From contig JAFTJF010000008.1 of assembly GCA_017456555.1 (NCBI GenBank), forward strand, positions 62,001 to 126,000: DNA of 64,000 nucleotides, given 5' to 3'. Numbering within the stretch: position 1 is the stretch's first letter; each line of letters opens with the position of its first letter. Positions 50,130 through 59,957 of the stretch are shown here, piece by piece. The stretch is from Clostridia bacterium. GTDB lineage: Bacteria; Bacillota; Clostridia; TANB77; CAG-508. A program made the position numbers and the translations under genes. The notes beneath the pieces were generated by a model that saw only the letters and a list, made by a program, of their open reading frames with translations, searched no databases and was not told where the DNA came from.

Positions 50130-52550
50130 CTATACATTCTCATCAACAGATTTATCATTATTACTTCTATTTGGGGCTTTTTTTTGTAGCATATTTCCTT
50201 CTGCGTTAATTCCAGATATTTGAGCATATGCATTTAATCTTCTTAGTACCGGTGGTTTCTCTGGAACTGATTCTCCTGTCCTTTCTGCATCTTCATATAG
50301 TTTCCTCACTATATCTATAGCTGCAGAATATACTTTAGGATTATTAAATCCAATTTTACTATTTAAAACCATTTCATCTGGTAGTTTTCTATTACATAAC
50401 ATCCTTGTAATCAATCTTGAAGAGCTTGCTTCATCATCAGTTAATTCATATTCTTGATATTCTGATTTTAAAAGTGTACTTTTAAAATATTCTGTCCCTT
50501 GAGATAGTGCTGACATTATTCTTAAAGATTTAATAAAATCATCTGGTCCTGTTGGTGATGAAATTTCCCAATATTTATAATGTGAATTCATCTTATCCAT
50601 AGTTCTTTCCTCTACAGGTACTGTTTCAATATATTCGAATGCTTCATTCATTTTTTCTAATAAAGATTTATCCCATGGACTAGAAAGTCCATGAGGTAAA
50701 TACTCTGTTGTTACGCAGTCAAGTCCACTAGATATATATTCAGATGTACAACTTTCAAGTGTTGGTAATACCCAAAATCTTATTCCTTGTTCTCCAAAAT
50801 CCTCTTCTGTATATGAGATTTTATGAAATGAAAATTCTCCTGGTAAAAATGCAATTACATTTCCATTTTTAGAATCTGAATCTTTATCTAATCTTAAAGT
50901 AAGTAGTTTTGGATTTTCCTTATATGCATTTAGTAATGATAAACTAGCAGTTTTAGCAACACTACTAAAACGTGATGCTAGTTCCAATTTTTTCGCAATA
51001 ATTGGTAGAACTTTATCCATATCAAGCAAAATTTCTTCATATTCAACTCCATGAATAAAATCTTCAATATCTTTTGAAAATTGTGCCGCCCTTGCTGGAT
51101 TAGCACTAAATTTTACTTTCGGTATTCTTGCATGAGAAACAGTTCTTGCTTTTAATACATCTTCTAGAAATTTCGAAAATGGTACAATTTTCAAATTATT
51201 TGCATTATCCATGCTTGTCATATATTGATACCATCTCATTGCATTATAAAGATCTGCCACAATATCTGAACAATAAAATTCAAGAGAATCTCTTTGAATT
51301 AACCTACTTTTCTTTGCAAATCCATTTTCATTATTATAAGAACCTAGTTTTTCTTTTCTCTTCTTTTCTGCTTCAGCATAAGTTTTTTCTCTAAAAAATT
51401 CATTTTTTCCAACAGATTGTAGCATCAAACTAGTAACAGCATATGCCGAATATCCATTTACTAATTGATTAGCATAGCTTATCGTATATAAATACATTTT
51501 TATCGCATCTTCTTTTCGAGACATATCTAAATTTTCAATCTCATCTGCTATACTACTTTCTGAAATATGAGAAAACATTCCATTTTTTACCCAAGTACGA
51601 TCATTTATATTATCGCCCTCTTCACTAAACATTTGATTAAACAAATCTCTTTTGGAATTTTCTATAAAAACAGCTCTTCTTAAAAAACCTGCATTACTCA
51701 AAATTTCTACCATATCTTGCAAAAACTTCTTTTGCTTATTCAAAGTTTCAATTGAACTTGTTGAAAGTTCTCCACTTTGAATCAAATCATCTCTTTTAGA
51801 AAACTGTTCATATCTTAAAAAACGTTCTACTGATGAACTCATCAAAAAATCATATCCAGATTCTACTTCTTCAAATTTACTAGCATATTTTGTATCAAAC
51901 CTTTGAATTAAATACTCAGAAAAAATATTAGCATTTTCACCTTTATTAGAATCCCTCATTACTTTTTGTAATTCATTACATTCAAATACTGTAAATTCAT
52001 CTGGTTCATAATCATCAAATTCTAAATCAGATGCAGTTTCAATTATAGTCATCAAAAACGGATTTCCAGAAACAATATCTCCACCTGTATAACAATCTAA
52101 AAATGACTCCACTTCTAAAAATATACGATACGCTTTTTCTTTCATACTTTCTTTTTTAGGTGGATTTTTCCTTTTTAGTTCTTCCAAAAAATTCCTTTCT
52201 TCACCAGAATAATTCCCATCAGGAATAAGTAAAGTATCTATTTGAATTCCTTTTTGTGCTTTTTCTCTTAATACCGCAACTAACTTTTCCGTTTCCGAAT
52301 TGGGATCATATAGTCCTTCTGGCACAGCAATTAATGATTCCTCTGATTCCTCATACATTTTTTTTAATTCAGCAAAAAAATCATTTAATTCTGTTCTTTT
52401 CTCCAATAATTCATCTGGTATTGAATAAAATCTACCTTCTTTATATTCTTGAATTAAAGCATATTTTAATTTTTCTATTCTTGTTCTTTTCTTGATATAT
52501 TCACTTAAATATTTGCCGCCTTCGGCATTATACCAACAATCAAATCTCAT
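50130..52550 (-). CDS. Unrecognised large protein (806 aa), paralogue of its neighbour
   Basis: No family is recognised. It is soluble, mainly helical and acidic, with no signal. It shares blocks with the 748-residue upstream protein: QKKFLQDMVEILSNAGFLRRAVFIEN against QKKFLTAILKNLSKTGCLKDLVFSEN; a following SYANQLVNGYSAY against TYANKLAHNYDDY; and KFLEDVLKA against EFFKDVLES. A unique N-terminal 150 residues has a Cys/Trp opening (MRFDCWYNAEGGKYLSEYIKK). It lies 18 bases downstream of the paralogue, so both are cotranscribed. Composition is that of the host. Confidence 0.7.
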   Translation of the reverse strand: MRFDCWYNAEGGKYLSEYIKKRTRIEKLKYALIQEYKEGRFYSIPDELLEKRTELNDFFAELKKMYEESEESLIAVPEGLYDPNSETEKLVAVLREKAQKGIQIDTLLIPDGNYSGEERNFLEELKRKNPPKKESMKEKAYRIFLEVESFLDCYTGGDIVSGNPFLMTIIETASDLEFDDYEPDEFTVFECNELQKVMRDSNKGENANIFSEYLIQRFDTKYASKFEEVESGYDFLMSSSVERFLRYEQFSKRDDLIQSGELSTSSIETLNKQKKFLQDMVEILSNAGFLRRAVFIENSKRDLFNQMFSEEGDNINDRTWVKNGMFSHISESSIADEIENLDMSRKEDAIKMYLYTISYANQLVNGYSAYAVTSLMLQSVGKNEFFREKTYAEAEKKRKEKLGSYNNENGFAKKSRLIQRDSLEFYCSDIVADLYNAMRWYQYMTSMDNANNLKIVPFSKFLEDVLKARTVSHARIPKVKFSANPARAAQFSKDIEDFIHGVEYEEILLDMDKVLPIIAKKLELASRFSSVAKTASLSLLNAYKENPKLLTLRLDKDSDSKNGNVIAFLPGEFSFHKISYTEEDFGEQGIRFWVLPTLESCTSEYISSGLDCVTTEYLPHGLSSPWDKSLLEKMNEAFEYIETVPVEERTMDKMNSHYKYWEISSPTGPDDFIKSLRIMSALSQGTEYFKSTLLKSEYQEYELTDDEASSSRLITRMLCNRKLPDEMVLNSKIGFNNPKVYSAAIDIVRKLYEDAERTGESVPEKPPVLRRLNAYAQISGINAEGNMLQKKAPNRSNNDKSVDENV

Positions 52551-52568
52551 ATTTTTTCCTTTTATTTT

Positions 52569-54809
52569 TTATCTATTTCCTTGTTCTGCTTCATCATGTT
52601 CGGTTACATCTTGAGTTCTTTCTTCATCTGGATCTAAACTATGTCTTCTACAATAGTCAATAACCACTGGATCTTTTATCTCAAGAATTCCACCTTTAGA
52701 AAGAAGATTAATGTCAAATCCAGCCTTAATATATTCAAGGCATATTTTAGCCATTTCTAGTTGTTCTGGATTTAATTTCTTATCACAATCTACTTGAACT
52801 CTTTCTTGAGCATATTTTTCTTTATAAAAATCAAGTCCTATAGCTAGTGCAGTTCTTAATTTTAAAACATCAAAAAATTTCTCTTCACCTTTAAAACTTT
52901 TTATTTTTCCTTTTATTCTTTTTATTGCACTATTTAATTTATATTCTTCTTCTGTTGCTTTTGATGAATCAATTATACCTAATTCATCTAATTTAATTTT
53001 TTCTGCACCATTTATTTTCTCTATCGCTTTCCATGCTTTCTCTAAATCAGACATTTCTTTTTGAAGTTGTCTCATTTGGCCATTAAGTGTTTCTTTTTCA
53101 TTTTTATCTTTTTCTTTACTTACTTTTGAACCCAAACTTTTAACTTTTTTTCGTTTTTTTGTCACTTCATCCTGATATAAAATCATATCAGTCTTTCTTC
53201 TCTCAAATTCATCATGCATTGCACCTATTGAATCAGCTGTTTTCTTTACTGAATATAATCTTTTCACTTCTTCTAACATAAAATATTCTTTATTATCATC
53301 TACAGTCCCATTTTCAACAGCAGCGATTGTTTCCCACAATCTTGCAAAATCTGCCCTTTGAGCATCTGTTAACTTGTTTAATGGTATAAATGTATTAAAT
53401 GCTTGTCCATCATTGGATTCAAAAAATGATATTCCAACAACTTTAGGTACTCTTGGTAATGATTGAACCGTATAATCTTCTGCAAGAGCCTCATAAGGCT
53501 TATAATGACCTCCAAAAGCTTGCATATATCCATCCATATACACATCAACAACTCCATCGTCATCTTCTGGTAAAAAGTTTTCCATAAAATACGGTGAATT
53601 TTCTGAAAATCTTTCTGCTAGAATATATGTATATCTATTTTTTATTTCAAATAATCTTTCTGCGAATTCCATTTTTTTAGTTATTTCTATAAATAATTGT
53701 TCTGGATTTTCAAAGTTATTTTGTGCATCTGTCAAAAATCCCCTTATGGTTTTCGCTATATTTTGAATTCCCTCACCATTTCTTTTTTCAATTTCACCAA
53801 ATTCATAACCATCATTATGTTTTTGTGATTCTAATACATCTTTGAAAAATTCACTAAAACTTGGAACATCAATCAAGTTTGCTCTATTAGCACGAATCGC
53901 TTTATTATAATCACGCATAATCAAAAATAATTTGTTATATGCTTCCAAAATTGTAGAAATTCTATTATCATCGTTTTTGGGTAATTTTGAATATGGTTCG
54001 ATATTCATCATTATATAATCATCATAATTGTGAGCTAATTTATTTGCATAAGTTCTTGCAAACACTACAAGTTTAACTCTATCTTCTTCCGTCTCAAAAT
54101 TCAAATTAGTTATTTGATTATATATATCATCTTCTGTGATTGTCGCAATTTTATTCGAATCACTTAAAAATTTATTCATTTGCTTTATGTTTTTGTTTTC
54201 TGAAAATACTAAATCTTTTAAGCAACCTGTTTTAGAAAGATTTTTTAAAATTGCAGTTAAAAATTTTTTTTGTCTATCAAAAACATCTTCAGCTTCTATT
54301 CTTTCTTCTTCAGTATCTGGGGATCTTAATAATAAATCTATTTCTTGTCCGTTCACACTATAATTTAGCATTAATTCTAATTCATCATTTGCAAATTTTT
54401 CATAGTCACGTTCTATTGCTTGAAAATCATCTTCATATCTATCTCTATATAGTTCAATAAAAAGTTGTCCATAGTCTGTATAAGCATTTCCTGGATTACG
54501 TTTTTTATATTCTCCTACAAAATAAGTGAATTTCTTAATATTTAATGATCTTAAATTTTGAACTAAAGCATCAGATGTCAATGGCATATTAAACCAATCT
54601 TCTGGCACTTCAAATTCTTCTGTTTGAATTTTTCTTAGCAAATTTCCTCTACCATTTGTAATAACATCAATCATTTCTGGTGAAATATTCAAATTCATTA
54701 CTTCATACTCAATGATTGTTGTTAATTTATCAAGCATAGATTTTTTTCTAATATGCTTTTTTAATGATTCAATTCTCTTTTTTACAACTTCTGTTTCTTT
54801 TTGAGCCAT
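52569..54809 (-). CDS. Unrecognised large protein (about 746 aa), paralogue of its neighbour
   Basis: No family is recognised. It is helical and acidic with a coiled coil near the C-terminus (KKRKKVKSLGSKVSKEKDKNEKETLNGQ region, about 580-650). It shares the central region (about 165-360) with the 806-residue protein. I prefer ATG 54809, six bases after AGAGGA, to ATG 54815. It sits 14 bases after the 144-residue gene. The conserved order small protein, paralogue A, paralogue B suggests a complex. No nuclease, helicase or membrane motif is visible. Confidence 0.7.
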   Translation of the reverse strand: MAQKETEVVKKRIESLKKHIRKKSMLDKLTTIIEYEVMNLNISPEMIDVITNGRGNLLRKIQTEEFEVPEDWFNMPLTSDALVQNLRSLNIKKFTYFVGEYKKRNPGNAYTDYGQLFIELYRDRYEDDFQAIERDYEKFANDELELMLNYSVNGQEIDLLLRSPDTEEERIEAEDVFDRQKKFLTAILKNLSKTGCLKDLVFSENKNIKQMNKFLSDSNKIATITEDDIYNQITNLNFETEEDRVKLVVFARTYANKLAHNYDDYIMMNIEPYSKLPKNDDNRISTILEAYNKLFLIMRDYNKAIRANRANLIDVPSFSEFFKDVLESQKHNDGYEFGEIEKRNGEGIQNIAKTIRGFLTDAQNNFENPEQLFIEITKKMEFAERLFEIKNRYTYILAERFSENSPYFMENFLPEDDDGVVDVYMDGYMQAFGGHYKPYEALAEDYTVQSLPRVPKVVGISFFESNDGQAFNTFIPLNKLTDAQRADFARLWETIAAVENGTVDDNKEYFMLEEVKRLYSVKKTADSIGAMHDEFERRKTDMILYQDEVTKKRKKVKSLGSKVSKEKDKNEKETLNGQMRQLQKEMSDLEKAWKAIEKINGAEKIKLDELGIIDSSKATEEEYKLNSAIKRIKGKIKSFKGEEKFFDVLKLRTALAIGLDFYKEKYAQERVQVDCDKKLNPEQLEMAKICLEYIKAGFDINLLSKGGILEIKDPVVIDYCRRHSLDPDEERTQDVTEHDEAEQGNR

Positions 54810-54823
54810 TGTCATTCCTCTTC

Positions 54824-55258
54824 TTAATTAAATATACTTTTTATAAAACTAATAATTTTCTTTATTTTTGAAAATATACCTTCTTTTATAACTACCGGTT
54901 TTTCTATTTTGTCATCATTTGTAATTTCGACTTTTTGAGCTTTTTCAAAAATTCTATTATAAGCATCCTCATCAAATTTATTTTTGTATTCATTTTCAGT
55001 TGCTAGTTTTAATATTTCTTTTTTCTCGTCTTCAGTAGAAAAATAGTTAACTGTAAGCCAAGTAAAAAGATTTATGGTTCTTTGATCAACGTTATTTGGA
55101 TTATCTATATCATTTTTATTTACTCTTGTAACATAAGTATCTGATTTTTCTTTTTTAATATATTCTAAATACTCAACAGGAATTTTCATTACTGTTTGCT
55201 TATTCATATATTTTAATAAATCAAATACTTCTGCATACATTTCAGCATCAGTTATCAT
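54824..55258 (-). CDS. Small hypothetical protein (144 aa), first gene of a three-gene operon
   Basis: I start it at ATG 55258, six bases after AAAGGAG. Longer in-frame starts would add a hydrophobic leader but lack a ribosome binding site. The body (EVFDLLKYMNKQTVMKIPVEYLEYIKKEK, then RTINLFTWLTVNYFSTEDEKKEIL) resembles a small family of unknown function that I recall as frequent in gut Clostridia; I cannot name it. The end IFSKIKKIISFIKSIFN is an amphipathic helix that may touch the membrane. The two large paralogous genes follow. Confidence 0.65.
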   Translation of the reverse strand: MITDAEMYAEVFDLLKYMNKQTVMKIPVEYLEYIKKEKSDTYVTRVNKNDIDNPNNVDQRTINLFTWLTVNYFSTEDEKKEILKLATENEYKNKFDEDAYNRIFEKAQKVEITNDDKIEKPVVIKEGIFSKIKKIISFIKSIFN

Positions 55259-55411
55259 ACTTTTCTCCTTTCTTTTATTCTTCAACATATCTTTTAAAAT
55301 GCAAAAAAATCCAACTCCTGCTAGCGTTGTAAAATATATAATTGTCAAAAATTTTAGTAATCTTTTTTATCTTTTTATACTCGTTTATTATATCATTAAT
55401 AAAAAATAAAA

Positions 55412-55443
55412 AAAACAGTATATTCCTTAAAATATACTGTTTT
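55412..55443 (-). terminator. Terminator of the znu operon
   Basis: AAAACAGTATATT and its complement with a six-base loop; eight T follow on the minus strand. Confidence 0.85.
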
Positions 55444-55482
55444 TATTTATCATTTTCGTTTCATTTTTATTTCTATTTTGTA

Positions 55483-56298
55483 TTAAATTTTCGCAAGTTT
55501 ACAACATACAGAGCTTATTGCAAGTAATATAATATATACCAAAACAATTCCTGCACCTGTTGGCATATTTAAGAAGAATGATGTAAATATTCCAATTAAG
55601 AAACATACAACTGAAGTAATTACACTCATTACAACTAAACCTTTAAAACTTGTCGTGAATTTTTTTGCTATTATTGCTGGGAAAACTATTAAACTTGAAA
55701 TTAACATTGTCCCCATCATTCTCATTCCAACTACTACAACAAGGGCAGTTAAAAGTGCAATTAAGAATTGATAAAAAGTAACATTTATTCCTGTTGTTTT
55801 TGCATACTTTTCATCAAATGTTACTAAGAATAATCTATTATAAAATGCTATGTAAATACCAATTGAAAGCACTGTTAAAATTATGCTTAAAATGACATCT
55901 CCTGTGTTCATTGCTAAAATGCTACCAAACATATAATTATAACTATCTGCTCCAAATCCACTTGTTGATGCTGTTATTATTACACCAATTGCTAAAGCTC
56001 CTGTTGCAACTAATGCAATTATAATATCTGCAGATTCACCTTTCTTTTGGCTAATAAACATTATAACAATTGCTGCAACTATTACTATTGGAATTGATAC
56101 AGCAATCGGTTCTAAGTTCAAAGCCATTGCTAAAGCTAAAGCAGCAAACCCAACTTCACCAAGTCCATGTCCTATCATAGAATAATTTTTTAATGTTAGT
56201 ATAACACCAATTAAAGCAGCAGAAAATGATATTGCTATTCCACAAAGAATTGCTCTTTGCATAAATGTATATGATAATAAATTCATTATATCGCTCAT
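55483..56298 (-). CDS. znuB: Zinc/manganese ABC transporter permease
   Basis: The 271 residues have eight or nine hydrophobic segments and the family blocks ALIGVILTLKNYSMIGHGLGEVGFAALALA and VVGMRMMGTMLISSLIVFPAIIA, typical of the ZnuB/MntB/TroC permease group. It is the last gene of a znuA-znuC-znuB operon, one base after znuC, and lies in the cytoplasmic membrane. Zinc is preferred over manganese because of the His-rich loop in the binding protein. Confidence 0.92.
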   Translation of the reverse strand: MSDIMNLLSYTFMQRAILCGIAISFSAALIGVILTLKNYSMIGHGLGEVGFAALALAMALNLEPIAVSIPIVIVAAIVIMFISQKKGESADIIIALVATGALAIGVIITASTSGFGADSYNYMFGSILAMNTGDVILSIILTVLSIGIYIAFYNRLFLVTFDEKYAKTTGINVTFYQFLIALLTALVVVVGMRMMGTMLISSLIVFPAIIAKKFTTSFKGLVVMSVITSVVCFLIGIFTSFFLNMPTGAGIVLVYIILLAISSVCCKLAKI

Positions 56299-56299
56299 T

Positions 56300-56962
56300 T
56301 TAAAATCCTTTCCACCCCTCTAAATCTCCGTCATACTTAACTGTTTTTGCTAAAGAAATTATTCTAGGTTTAATTTCATTTATTTCTTCTAAATCATGTG
56401 TTGCCATTACTATTGTCATTTTATTTTCTTTGTTTAGATTTTCTAAAATTTTGTATAGTTCTTTTGTTATGTTGTAGTCTAAACCTGTTGCTGGTTCATC
56501 TAAAATTAAAAGTTTAGGTTGTCTTACTAAAGCTCTTGCTATTAAAACTCTTTGTTTTTGACCACCAGATAAATCTCCAATTCTTCTGCCTTGAAGATCT
56601 TCAATTTTTAAATCCTTTATAACTTTTTCATATATTTCTTTATCTTTTTTTGTATAAAAAGCAAGTTTTCCATGTTTTTGAGTTCCAGACATTATTATTT
56701 CTTTTGCTGTTGCTGGAAAATCTAAATCTTTCAAATTTGTTTGTGAAAGATATGCAACTTCATCTAAAGAAATATTTAAATTTACTTGTCCCTCTTCTGG
56801 TTTTAAAAGTCCAACAATAGTTTTTACTAAAGTACTTTTACCAGAACCATTTTCTCCAACTAAACAAACATATTCACCATCTTCAATTTTAAAATTAATA
56901 TTTTCTATTGCTACATGATTTGAATATGAAACCTTTAATTTTTCAACTTCTAATATAGTCAT
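56300..56962 (-). CDS. znuC: Zinc/manganese ABC transporter ATP-binding protein
   Basis: The 220 residues include Walker A GENGSGKST (about 37-45), the Q-loop region YLSQTNLKDLDF, the ABC signature LSGGQKQR, Walker B LLILDEPATGLD and the switch His in MATHD. It powers import by the permease. Its start codon overlaps the znuA stop by one base, so translation is coupled. Confidence 0.93.
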   Translation of the reverse strand: MTILEVEKLKVSYSNHVAIENINFKIEDGEYVCLVGENGSGKSTLVKTIVGLLKPEEGQVNLNISLDEVAYLSQTNLKDLDFPATAKEIIMSGTQKHGKLAFYTKKDKEIYEKVIKDLKIEDLQGRRIGDLSGGQKQRVLIARALVRQPKLLILDEPATGLDYNITKELYKILENLNKENKMTIVMATHDLEEINEIKPRIISLAKTVKYDGDLEGWKGF

Positions 56963-58017
56963 TATTTTAAACCTTTCTTCAAACTCTCTATATTTTTTCT
57001 CATTAAAGACACATATGTATCTTCTTCTGGATTTCCATTATGAATTGAATATAAGACTAAAGCTTCTGCCTTAGTTTCTTCTGCAATCATTTTTGCAACA
57101 GTTCCTTCACTTAATTCTTCATAATAAACTGCTGGCATTTCATGATTATTTATATAATCAATTACAGATTTTACTTTTGCAATACTTGGGTCTTCTCCAT
57201 GCCCACAATTTGTATAAACACTTACAAATTTTAAATCATATTGTTCTACAAAATATGCATATGCAAATTCTCCACCAACTGCAATCTCTTTTTTCTCAGA
57301 GTTTTCCACAATTTGTTCAATTTCTGTGTCTAATTTTAGAATTTCTTGCTTATATTTCTCGCAATTTTCTTTATAATATTCTGCATTTTCTGGGTCTATT
57401 TCACAAATTGCATTTAATGTATTTTCAAGCATTTTAATTGCATTATCTGTACTTTGCCAAATATGTCCATCATACATTTCTTGATGCTCGCAAGAATCTG
57501 TATGAACATGTTCTTCTTCACTATGAACATGATTTTCTTCATGCTCGTGGTCATTGTGTTCATGTGTTTCGTTTTCTTCATGGTCATGCTCTTCAGTTAG
57601 AATTTCATTGTTTATATATCTTGCTTCAAATTCTTCAATTTCTATTAGTTCGATATTTTCTGAAAGATCTACTATTTTACAATTCGATTCTTCTAAAGTT
57701 TCTATAATGTCTGATGTCCATGGTTCTAAAAATTCACCTGTATATAAAAACATATCTGTGTTATCTAATAATGTTACCATATCTTGTGCTGTTGGTTCAT
57801 AATTATGTGTTTCAACTCCTGCACCAACAAGTAATTCTATCTCAGCTTTATCTCCCACAATCTGTTTTGCAAAATCATATTGAGGAAATAATGTTGCTAC
57901 AATTTGAATTTTATTTTCATCTTTTTTTATTACTTCTGGTTTAAAACAAATCACAACAGTAACCATTATAATTATTAAAATTAAAAAACTTATAAAAGCT
58001 GTTATTAACTTTTTCAT
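56962..58017 (-). CDS. znuA: Zinc-binding lipoprotein-like substrate-binding protein
   Basis: ZnuA captures zinc outside the membrane. The protein has an N-terminal hydrophobic signal or anchor (7-25), then VATLFPQYDFAKQIVGDKAEIELLVGAGVETHNYEPT with the first metal His, an acidic His-rich loop (about 157-185: EEHDHEENETHEHNDHEHEEN region) that marks zinc rather than manganese transporters, and HIWQS and GGEFAYAYF later. No lipobox Cys is obvious at the signal end. Promoter and inverted repeats at 58100-58157 suggest zinc-dependent repression. Confidence 0.92.
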   Translation of the reverse strand: MKKLITAFISFLILIIIMVTVVICFKPEVIKKDENKIQIVATLFPQYDFAKQIVGDKAEIELLVGAGVETHNYEPTAQDMVTLLDNTDMFLYTGEFLEPWTSDIIETLEESNCKIVDLSENIELIEIEEFEARYINNEILTEEHDHEENETHEHNDHEHEENHVHSEEEHVHTDSCEHQEMYDGHIWQSTDNAIKMLENTLNAICEIDPENAEYYKENCEKYKQEILKLDTEIEQIVENSEKKEIAVGGEFAYAYFVEQYDLKFVSVYTNCGHGEDPSIAKVKSVIDYINNHEMPAVYYEELSEGTVAKMIAEETKAEALVLYSIHNGNPEEDTYVSLMRKNIESLKKGLK

Positions 58018-58099
58018 TTTACCTCTTTATCTTAACACATTGAAAGTCCTTGTAATACTGACTTCCGTAATGCTTGTTTTATTTCTTTTCGCATATTAT

Positions 58100-58128
58100 A
58101 GAATACTATATTTTGAGCAATTTGTCAA
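58100..58128 (-). promoter_or_regulatory. Promoter of the znuACB operon
   Basis: On the minus strand TTGACA, 17 bases, TATTCT. The predicted start is about 75 bases before the znuA ATG. Confidence 0.65.
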
Positions 58129-58157
58129 CTTTATGTAAATAAGTGAATAGTTGCTCA
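58114..58157. promoter_or_regulatory. Candidate metalloregulator site at the znu promoter
   Basis: TGAGCAA at 58114-58120 and TTGCTCA at 58151-58157 face each other around the -35 hexamer. The outer copy lies in ATATGAGCAACTATTCA on the minus strand, which resembles an ArsR/SmtB-type 12-2-12 site. The regulator gene is not in this window. Confidence 0.45.
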
Positions 58158-58178
58158 TATGTTAATTTCAAACAAAAA

Positions 58179-58212
58179 AAGAACTAAACAAGATTCCTCT
58201 CATTTAGTTCTT
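58179..58212 (-). terminator. Terminator of the alpha/beta hydrolase gene
   Basis: AAGAACTAAA pairs with TTTAGTTCTT; the minus strand continues into seven T. Confidence 0.75.
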
Positions 58213-58296
58213 CTTTATTTTTTGTTTTATCTTTACTAATATTTTATCCTATTTCAAAAGTTTATTAACCATTATAAATTTATCCTTTTAAAGATT

Positions 58297-59355
58297 TTAG
58301 AATGATGCTAAGAATAATTTTATTGTTGCAATTAAATCATTTGGATTTGATAATTGTAACATGTGATCTCCTTCAACAACTTCTGTTTTTTGAATTAATG
58401 AATTTGTTATCATTTTATCTGCTAAGTCATTTAAATTTACAGTTGCTTCTCCATTTGTTTTTACAGTTTCATATTCTTTAACTGTTTCAGAAGATAAAAC
58501 TTGTAAAACTGGTAAATAATCTGGATAGATATAATCTTTCATTTGATTAACATTATCTTCTAATTTATTTATTTCTCTGACCATTGTTCTACTCAAGTAG
58601 TTACTTCCAATTCTATTTCTATATACTGAAATTTCTTCTTTTCCAAATATTTCTGGCATTTTTCTCATTTCTTTTATATAGAAAATATCTTCTCTTACAT
58701 AACTTAATATACGTTCAAATCCAGTTAATTCAAATATTGATGTTATATTTATATTTGATACATCTTCTTTTAATTTTGTTTGATAATATTCTTCATTAAC
58801 TTCTGCTGGGAATTGTCCATCGATTGAAACGATTCCTTGAACAAGTTCTGGATATGCTTGTTGGAAATACATTGCATAAATTGCTGAATGTGAGTGTGGC
58901 ATTAATATGTAAGGTCCTGTAATTCCATATGATTCTAATGATTTTTTTATTTCAGCCGCAATATTTTCATTTGTTCTTGGATGGTCTTTCATTGACATAC
59001 TATAACCATATCCAAAATATTCTATGATTACAACTTTATATTCATCTTTCAAGCCTTCAGCAATTGTTTTGTATTGAATTACTGGTGATTGAGAACCAAA
59101 TCCTGGTAATACAACAATTGTTTTTGAACCTTCCCCAATTGCATATACATTCATCATTTTATCTTCTTCTTCATATACAGGAACTAATTTTTTATATTCA
59201 CCTTTATATCTTGAAGATATTTCACTCATTTTTACTACATTATGTAATATCATACATGCAAATAATACAACTGCTATTTTTATTCCCCATGTAACTAAAA
59301 AATCTTTAATTTCATCAAATAATCCAAATATTTTGAATAAAATTTTATTTAACAT
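58297..59355 (-). CDS. Membrane-anchored alpha/beta hydrolase
   Basis: The protein has one membrane segment near the N-terminus (VTWGIKIAVVLFACMILHNVV, about 20-40), then the hydrolase fold: VVLPGFGSQSPVIQYKTIAEGL (oxyanion region) and the nucleophile elbow LMPHSHSAIYAMYF, in which the usual GxSxG is HSHSA. VVEGDHMLQLSNP carries the catalytic His. The Gly before Ser is lost but Ser and His remain, so activity is likely. Length 352. It is the last gene of a pair with the small 148-residue gene upstream (17 bases). Confidence 0.85.
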   Translation of the reverse strand: MLNKILFKIFGLFDEIKDFLVTWGIKIAVVLFACMILHNVVKMSEISSRYKGEYKKLVPVYEEEDKMMNVYAIGEGSKTIVVLPGFGSQSPVIQYKTIAEGLKDEYKVVIIEYFGYGYSMSMKDHPRTNENIAAEIKKSLESYGITGPYILMPHSHSAIYAMYFQQAYPELVQGIVSIDGQFPAEVNEEYYQTKLKEDVSNINITSIFELTGFERILSYVREDIFYIKEMRKMPEIFGKEEISVYRNRIGSNYLSRTMVREINKLEDNVNQMKDYIYPDYLPVLQVLSSETVKEYETVKTNGEATVNLNDLADKMITNSLIQKTEVVEGDHMLQLSNPNDLIATIKLFLASF

Positions 59356-59372
59356 CTTGTTTTCTCCTTTGT

Positions 59373-59819
59373 TTAATAGTTTAATGCATATTGCGAATTA
59401 TAAACTTTATCAAGAATTTTTACTTCTATAGAAAAACTTTGCCTTTCAGATTTATCAACAATAATTTTAAAACTTTCAGCATCTTCACACAACTTTATTT
59501 TATTGCAATATATATTGTTCCCCAGTTTTATAAAAGTTGTTGTTGCTCCATCATCTCTTTGAAAAGTAATATAATAACTAGAAGTATCATCATAATCTAC
59601 CAAACCATAATTTTTTATTGATAAATTGCTAGTTTGAACAGTTTTCAGAAGATACAAATTTAAAATAGAATAATCTGAATTTGCTTTGGTTTCTCTATTT
59701 ATTTTCTGAATATTTCCATAAAAATATGACATTAATCCACTTATAATACAAACAATTAATGTAAAAACCAAAACATATATAACTAGATTTATCATAATTT
59801 TATTTCCACTAGTTTGCAT
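59373..59819 (-). CDS. Small membrane-anchored, pilin-like hypothetical protein (148 aa)
   Basis: A hydrophobic N-terminal helix (MINLVIYVLVFTLIVCIISGLMSYF, about 9-35) is followed by a polar, strand-rich outside domain with ITFQRDDGATTTFIKLGNNIYCNKIKLC and FSIEVKILDKVYNSQYALNY. This is the shape of minor pilin or ComGF-like proteins, but a prepilin peptidase site is not clear. It precedes the alpha/beta hydrolase gene. The identification is uncertain. Confidence 0.55.
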   Translation of the reverse strand: MQTSGNKIMINLVIYVLVFTLIVCIISGLMSYFYGNIQKINRETKANSDYSILNLYLLKTVQTSNLSIKNYGLVDYDDTSSYYITFQRDDGATTTFIKLGNNIYCNKIKLCEDAESFKIIVDKSERQSFSIEVKILDKVYNSQYALNY

Positions 59820-59927
59820 ATCACAAATCTCTTTCTAAAATAAAATTCTTATATAAAAAATATAACATATAATCAATTAATTATCAAACACTTTATAGTA
59901 AATAATTTATATTAGATAAAAATAAAA

Positions 59928-59957
59928 GCTAATTATAAGTTTTTACTTATAATTAGC
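59928..59957 (-). terminator. Terminator of the Nudix gene
   Basis: GCTAATTATAAG and CTTATAATTAGC form a perfect 12-bp stem that includes the Nudix stop codon; a T-rich run follows on the minus strand. Confidence 0.8.

Noticed and set aside
58030..58098. A 20-codon frame (ATG CGA AAA...) in the znuA leader
   Set aside because: Its ATG lies only about five bases after the -10, so it would have no ribosome binding site on the transcript.
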